The notes beneath the pieces were generated by a model. It did no database searches. It was not told where the DNA came from and was given only the letters and a program-made list of their open reading frames with translations. Below are positions 59,841-64,000 of a stretch of DNA of 64,000 nt, one piece after another. The stretch is from Lentzea californiensis (GTDB lineage: Bacteria > Actinomycetota > Actinomycetes > Mycobacteriales > Pseudonocardiaceae), in the NCBI RefSeq assembly GCF_024648825.1, contig NZ_JANBBE010000001.1, forward strand, positions 62,001 to 126,000, in the 5' to 3' direction. The translations under genes were made by a program, and so were the position numbers. How positions within the stretch are numbered: the stretch's first letter is position 1; the number at the start of each line of letters is the position of its first letter.

Positions 59841-60399
59841 CGTCCTGCGGTCCGCGGGCATCGAACCCGTGGTCCGGGTCTCCGGTGTCGACGAGGACGC
59901 GCTGGTCGAGTCGCTCGAGAATCCGACGCCGGAGGAGACCGTCGTCGCGCTGTCCGCGGCCAAGGCCGAGGCGATCGAGCACGACGACGAGTGCGTGGTC
60001 GTCGGCTGCGACTCGATGCTGCTGTTCGAGGGCGAGCTCGTGGGCAAGCCCGGCACGCCCGAGGTCGCACGTGAGCGGTGGCACCGGGTGGCGGGCAAGA
60101 GCGGCGTGCTGATCACCGGGCACACGGTGCTGCGCGTCTCCGGAGGCGTCGTGACCGGCCGCGCCTCGGCCGCCGAGTCGACCACCGTGCGGTTCGGCAC
60201 GCCGTCGGAGGAGGAGCTGGAGGCGTACATCGCTACGGGAGAGCCGTTGCACGTCGCCGGTGGCTTCACAATCGACGGGCTCGGCGGCTGGTTCATCGAC
60301 GGCATCGACGGCGACCACACGTCCGTGATCGGCATCAGCCTGGCCCTCACCCGGCGGCTCCTCGGCCAGGTGGGTGTTTCCGTGTCCACACTCTGGTAG
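59800..60399 (+). CDS. maf: Maf-family nucleoside triphosphate pyrophosphatase
   Basis: A 199-residue Maf protein that hydrolyses dTTP/UTP or modified pyrimidine nucleotides. LILASQSPARLSVLRSAGIE is the N-terminal signature; VVVGCDSMLLFEGELVGKPG contains the catalytic Asp; SGVLITGHTVLRV, IATGEPLHVAGGFTIDGLGG and FIDGIDGDHTSVIGI complete the family. Orthologue of Rv3282. It starts with a GTG 41 bp inside the end of the MFS gene. A palindromic terminator follows. Confidence 0.93.
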   Translation: MRLILASQSPARLSVLRSAGIEPVVRVSGVDEDALVESLENPTPEETVVALSAAKAEAIEHDDECVVVGCDSMLLFEGELVGKPGTPEVARERWHRVAGKSGVLITGHTVLRVSGGVVTGRASAAESTTVRFGTPSEEELEAYIATGEPLHVAGGFTIDGLGGWFIDGIDGDHTSVIGISLALTRRLLGQVGVSVSTLW

Positions 60400-60430
60400 C
60401 GCTGGTCACAGTTCACTCGATCGGGGAAGA

Positions 60431-60458
60431 CTGCCCTCAACGCCGGCGTTGAGGGCAG
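60431..60458 (+). terminator. Palindromic terminator after maf
   Basis: CTGCCCTCAACGCC (60431-60444) is followed directly by its complement GGCGTTGAGGGCAG (60445-60458), a perfect 28-bp palindrome 31 bp after the maf stop. In RNA the centre would open into a small loop. No U-tract follows. The next 120 bp up to the symporter gene hold no other feature apart from its ribosome site. Confidence 0.75.
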
Positions 60459-60580
60459 CGGTGAACGAGTACTTGACGCGTCGCAGGCACATCGACCTGG
60501 CACGCAGGACGAGCACGGGCTGTCGGAGCTAACCGCTCCCGACGCCCTCTTTCGCTCATCCCTGCCCAGGAGATGTTCTC

Positions 60581-61867
60581 GTGTCGTTCGTCCAGACGTA
60601 CCGCAAGCCCAAGGTCTTCGGATTCACAGTTCTAGGCGCGCTCGTCCTCGGCGCGCTCGCCGGCTGGCTCGGCAAGGGCACGTGGCTCGCGCCCGTCCTC
60701 GCCAAGATCGGTTCCACCTTCACGGCGCTGCTGCAGCTGACCGTGATCCCGCTGGTGTTCACCGCGATCGTCGTCGGCATCGCGTCGCTGCGGAACCTCG
60801 GCGGCGGCCGCACCGCCGCACGCCTCGGCGGCAAGACGTTCCTGTGGTTCGCCATCACGTCGTTCGTCGCGGTGCTGATCGGCATCGCGGTCGCCACGAT
60901 CCTCAAGCCCGGTGCGGGCCTGCAGATCGAACCCGCCGCGGGCGCCGTCGACAAGCTCGCCAAGCGCGCGTCCGGCTCGTGGCAGTCGCTGCTCGACAAC
61001 CTGGTGCCCACCAACATCTTCAGCGCGTTCACCGAGGGCGACGTCCTGCAGGTCGTGTTCATCGCGGTGCTGGTCGGCTTCGCCGCCTACGCGCTCGGTG
61101 ACAAGGCCGCGCCGTTCACGAACCTGGTGCGCTCGTTCTTCGAGATCATCCAGAAGGTCGTCGGCTGGATCATCCTGCTGGCCCCGATCGGCATCTTCGG
61201 TCTCATCGGCAACGCCGTGGCGTCGTACGGCAACTCGTTCGTGAAGCCGCTGTTCTCGCTGATCCTCGCCGTGTACCTCGGTACCGCGCTCGTGCTGTTC
61301 GTCGTCTACCCGGTCCTGCTGAAGTTCGTCGGCAAGACCTCGCCGGTCGAGTTCTTCCGCAAGGCGGGCACGGCACTGCAGTTCGCGTTCGTGTCGCGCT
61401 CCTCGGGCGCCACGCTTCCGTTGTCCCGCAAGGCGGCCACTGACCTCGGCGTGCCGACCGAGTACGCGAACTTCGCCGTGCCGCTGGGCACCACGACCAA
61501 GATGGACGGCTGCGCCGCGGTCTACCCGGCCGTCGCGACGATCTTCATCGCGAACCTGTTCGGCATCCAGCTCTCGGTGTGGCAGTACGTCGGCATCGTG
61601 CTCGTCGCCGTGTTCGGCGCGCTGGCCACGGCCGGGACGACCGGCTGGTACACGATGCTCACGCTGACCCTGAGCGTCGTCGGCCTGCCGCCGGCCGTGA
61701 TCGCGACCGGTGTGGCCGTGGTCTACGCGATCGACCCGATCCTCGACATGATGCGCACCGCGACCAACGTGGCCGGCCAGATCACCGTGCCGGTGCTGGT
61801 GGCGCGCAGCGAGAACCTGATCGAGGAGCCCGCCGCTCCGGCCGAGAAGGACCTCGTCAACGCCTAG
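60581..61867 (+). CDS. Dicarboxylate/amino acid:cation symporter (DAACS family)
   Basis: A 428-residue Glt/DctA-type transporter. It has the N-terminal helices (FGFTVLGALVLGALAGWLG), the serine-rich reentrant loop SRSSGATLPLSRKAATDLGV, VPLGTTTKMDGCAAVYPAVA (NMDGT-type motif) and the second hairpin GALATAGTTGWYTMLTLTLS. It couples uptake of glutamate, aspartate or C4-dicarboxylates to Na+ or H+. The KMDGCA motif differs from NMDGTA of classical members, so substrate choice may be altered. The GTG at 60581 has AGGAG nine bases upstream. Confidence 0.9.
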   Translation: MSFVQTYRKPKVFGFTVLGALVLGALAGWLGKGTWLAPVLAKIGSTFTALLQLTVIPLVFTAIVVGIASLRNLGGGRTAARLGGKTFLWFAITSFVAVLIGIAVATILKPGAGLQIEPAAGAVDKLAKRASGSWQSLLDNLVPTNIFSAFTEGDVLQVVFIAVLVGFAAYALGDKAAPFTNLVRSFFEIIQKVVGWIILLAPIGIFGLIGNAVASYGNSFVKPLFSLILAVYLGTALVLFVVYPVLLKFVGKTSPVEFFRKAGTALQFAFVSRSSGATLPLSRKAATDLGVPTEYANFAVPLGTTTKMDGCAAVYPAVATIFIANLFGIQLSVWQYVGIVLVAVFGALATAGTTGWYTMLTLTLSVVGLPPAVIATGVAVVYAIDPILDMMRTATNVAGQITVPVLVARSENLIEEPAAPAEKDLVNA

Positions 61868-62547
61868 GAATTAGCGCAGGGGCGCAACTGCGACAACTTC
61901 GGCGCCGGTGCGGGCCAGCCAGCGAGCTGCTCCCGCGCCGGCGCCGGTGTCGTACAGCCGATGATCGGTCCCAGCGCCGAGAACACCTGCACGAACGAGT
62001 TGTTGCACTGGCCGTCGCAGCCGCGTTGGGCCGAGACGACGTCCGCCGTGGAGTCCTCGTTGACGTCGTGCAGCCCGAGGTACCCGGCGCTCGACAGGTA
62101 GGCGGCCTGCGCGCGCGACCAAGTGCCGTCCTTGCGGATCAGCACCTCGCCGAGCACCTTGCCGTTCTGCGCGCCGCGCACGAGACACACGCTGATGGGC
62201 GCCTCCGAGCACAGCAGTGACTCGGCGTTCACCGTCGCGCCGGACTCGGCGATGGTCATCTCGAAGACGAACGGGCCCGACTCGCCGGTCACCCTGATCC
62301 GCCCGCCGCCCGTCCCGGAAAGCAGCTCGACGAGGTCCCCGCCGACCGATTTGCCGATGACGACCTGGCAGACGGTGGTACCGCAGCGCATTCCGGGATC
62401 GATGCCGGACTGACCTGAATCGGTGCCGTCCGGTCGCTGGAGATAGGCGAACACCAGCCCCGCTGCGAACACCAAGGCGGCGACGACGGCAACCACCTGC
62501 ACGGACCTGGTTCCACACACATCGCAGATTGTGCTCGATGCGCTCAC
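61864..62547 (-). CDS. Hypothetical membrane-anchored exported protein
   Basis: About 227 residues. An N-terminal helix (VVAVVAALVFAAGLVFAYLQ) is followed by an outer region with several cysteines: PGMRCGTTVCQVVIG, SLLCSEAPISVCLV, QRGCDGQCNN and IIGCTTP. Beta-strand-like segments such as GRIRVTGESGPFVFEMTIAE suggest a disulfide-stabilised domain. No family is recognised. The start is uncertain: GTGs at 62547 and 62520 both fit, neither with a good ribosome site; readings further upstream would run into the accA3 promoter. The stop overlaps the symporter stop region by 4 bp. Confidence 0.6.
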   Translation of the reverse strand: MSASSTICDVCGTRSVQVVAVVAALVFAAGLVFAYLQRPDGTDSGQSGIDPGMRCGTTVCQVVIGKSVGGDLVELLSGTGGGRIRVTGESGPFVFEMTIAESGATVNAESLLCSEAPISVCLVRGAQNGKVLGEVLIRKDGTWSRAQAAYLSSAGYLGLHDVNEDSTADVVSAQRGCDGQCNNSFVQVFSALGPIIGCTTPAPAREQLAGWPAPAPKLSQLRPCANS

Positions 62548-62653
62548 GATGGATGTGAAGTGAGCCGTCTCTCCCTCTCGGAGTTCACCGATTTCCGTAG
62601 ACTGCGGCACCAGCCAGAGCCGTAATTGCCGGTCCAGCAGGAGGTACGACGCC

Positions 62654-64000
62654 GTGTCGCTGCGCAAGGTCCTCATCGCGAACCGCGGTGAGATCGCCGT
62701 CCGGGTCATCCGCGCCTGCCGTGACGCCGGTCTGACGAGCGTCGCCGTCTACGCCGATCCCGACCGCGACGCACCGTTCGTGCGACTCGCCGACGAGGCG
62801 TTCGCGCTGGGCGGCAACACCCCCGGTGAGAGCTACCTGTCGTTCGAGAAGGTGCTGGCGGCCGCCGCCCAGTCCGGCGCCGACTCCGTGCACCCCGGCT
62901 ACGGCTTCCTGTCCGAGAACGCCGAGTTCGCGCAGGCCGTGATCGACGCCGGGCTGGTCTGGATCGGCCCGACCCCGCAGGCCATCCGCGACCTCGGCGA
63001 CAAGGTGACGGCGCGGCACATCGCGATGCGCGCGGGTGCGCCGCTGGTGCCCGGCACCAAGGACCCGGTCAACGGGCCGGACGAGATCATCGCGTTCGCC
63101 TCCGAGCACGGGCTGCCGGTCGCGATCAAGGCCGCGTTCGGCGGTGGCGGCCGCGGCCTGAAGGTCGCGCGCACCCTCGAGGAGATCCCCGAGCTGTTCG
63201 ACTCCGCGGTCCGCGAGGCCGTCACGGCGTTCGGCCGCGGCGAGTGCTTCGTCGAGCGCTACCTGGACAAGCCGCGCCACGTCGAGGCGCAGGTCCTCGC
63301 CGACACCCACGGCAACGTGATCGTCGTCGGCACCCGCGACTGCTCGCTGCAGCGCCGCCACCAGAAGCTCGTCGAGGAGGCGCCCGCGCCGTTCCTGACC
63401 GACGACCAGCGCGCCACGATCCACTCGTCGGCCAAGGCGATCTGCCTCGAAGCGGGCTACCACGGCGCCGGCACCGTCGAGTACCTCGTCGGGATGGACG
63501 GGTCGATCTCGTTCCTGGAGGTCAACACGCGCCTGCAGGTCGAACACCCCGTGTCGGAGGAGACGACGGGCCTCGACCTGGTGCGCGAGCAGTTCCGCAT
63601 CGCCGGCGGCGAGAAGCTGCGGTACACCGAGGACCCGGCGCCGCGCGCGCACTCGATCGAGTTCCGCATCAACGGCGAGGACGCCGGCCGCGGCTTCCTG
63701 CCCGCGCCCGGCACCGTCACGACGTTCGTCGCGCCGTCCGGTCCCGGTGTCCGCGTCGACGCCGGTGTCGAGTCGGGTTCGGTGATCGGCGGGCAGTTCG
63801 ACTCGTTGCTGGCCAAGCTGATCGTCACCGGCGAGACCCGCGAGGACGCCCTGGCCCGCGCTCGGCGCGCACTGGACGAGATGGTCGTCGAGGGCATGGC
63901 GACGGTGCTGCCGTTCCACCGCGTGATCGTGCGCGACGCGGCGTTCACCGCCGAGAAGCCCGAGGGCTTCACCGTCCACACGCGGTGGATCGAGACGGAG
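62654..64000 (+). CDS. accA3: Acyl-CoA carboxylase alpha subunit (biotin carboxylase), 5' part
   Basis: The first 449 codons of an AccA3-type subunit, cut by the right edge. The visible part is the whole biotin carboxylase domain: [53 protein letters not shown] (ATP-grasp loop), [40 protein letters not shown] and the final [11 protein letters not shown]. The biotinyl carrier domain (about 150 residues in mycobacteria) should follow. It starts at a GTG with AGGAGGT a few bases upstream. It pairs with AccD5/AccE at 56.0-57.9 kb. Confidence 0.95.
   Translation, partial: MSLRKVLIANRGEIAVRVIRACRDAGLTSVAVYADPDRDAPFVRLADEAFALGGNTPGESYLSFEKVLAAAAQSGADSVHPGYGFLSENAEFAQAVIDAGLVWIGPTPQAIRDLGDKVTARHIAMRAGAPLVPGTKDPVNGPDEIIAFASEHGLPVAIKAAFGGGGRGLKVARTLEEIPELFDSAVREAVTAFGRGECFVERYLDKPRHVEAQVLADTHGNVIVVGTRDCSLQRRHQKLVEEAPAPFLTDDQRATIHSSAKAICLEAGYHGAGTVEYLVGMDGSISFLEVNTRLQVEHPVSEETTGLDLVREQFRIAGGEKLRYTEDPAPRAHSIEFRINGEDAGRGFLPAPGTVTTFVAPSGPGVRVDAGVESGSVIGGQFDSLLAKLIVTGETREDALARARRALDEMVVEGMATVLPFHRVIVRDAAFTAEKPEGFTVHTRWIETE

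Overview
The window is high-GC actinobacterial DNA. Gene order follows the Mycobacterium tuberculosis Rv3256c-Rv3285 block: TobH/SIS protein, phosphomannomutase, DUF3499, zincin-like protein, whiB2, fbiA, fbiB, manC, wbbL, rmlD, LCP protein, TIGR03089 protein, fadE25, purE, purK, GtrA, PH-domain protein, birA, accD5, accE, maf, accA3. The interposed genes (a large glycosyltransferase set, S1-type protease, META lipoproteins, ECF sigma fusion, TNT toxin locus) suggest a filamentous Pseudonocardiales member such as a Lentzea/Saccharothrix/Actinosynnema relative. The genus is an inference; no rRNA or tRNA gene was seen.

Layout. 1-6.3 kb: mannose metabolism, a large membrane glycosyltransferase and WhiB2. 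6.5-10.1 kb: a site-2 protease homologue and a translationally overlapping coenzyme F420 set (fbiA-fbiB-Nudix). 10.2-23.3 kb: sugar-nucleotide supply (manC, rmlD, rmlB) and seven glycosyltransferase genes, including the WbbL rhamnosyltransferase and a GT2-GT4 fusion; together these should build the rhamnose-containing peptidoglycan linker and further envelope glycans. 23.4-27.4 kb: two LytR-CpsA-Psr ligases, TIGR03089 and DoxX.

27.6-36.9 kb is accessory. It holds a 1,397-residue secreted repeat protein whose C-terminus looks like a RelA/SpoT-type nucleotide pyrophosphokinase, with a small putative immunity gene 4 bp downstream; then two META lipoproteins, a secreted serine protease, an ArsR-SRPBCC pair behind twin operators, a small exported protein and a macro-domain protein. 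36.9-42.3 kb returns to core genes (fadE25, purE/purK) and a GntR-ABC operon. 42.4-48.7 kb carries a degenerate GGDEF-like protein, a one-polypeptide sigma/anti-sigma/sensor fusion, two GtrA proteins and a two-component system.

49.4-53.1 kb is a second toxin locus: YbaB-like, WXG100-like, a CpnT-like toxin with a C-terminal TNT (NAD+ glycohydrolase) domain, and a small putative immunity protein, consistent with type VII secretion. 53.2-64 kb is lipid and acyl-CoA metabolism (MaoC, HMG-CoA lyase, BirA, AccD5, AccE, AccA3) with Maf, an MFS exporter and a dicarboxylate symporter. BirA would biotinylate the AccA3 carrier domain, which lies beyond the window.

The best candidates for undescribed systems are the RelA/SpoT-tipped secreted toxin with its neighbour and the TNT toxin with its 86-residue partner. 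Several convergent gene pairs are separated by strong perfect hairpins, and two repeat families recur at gene 3' ends.
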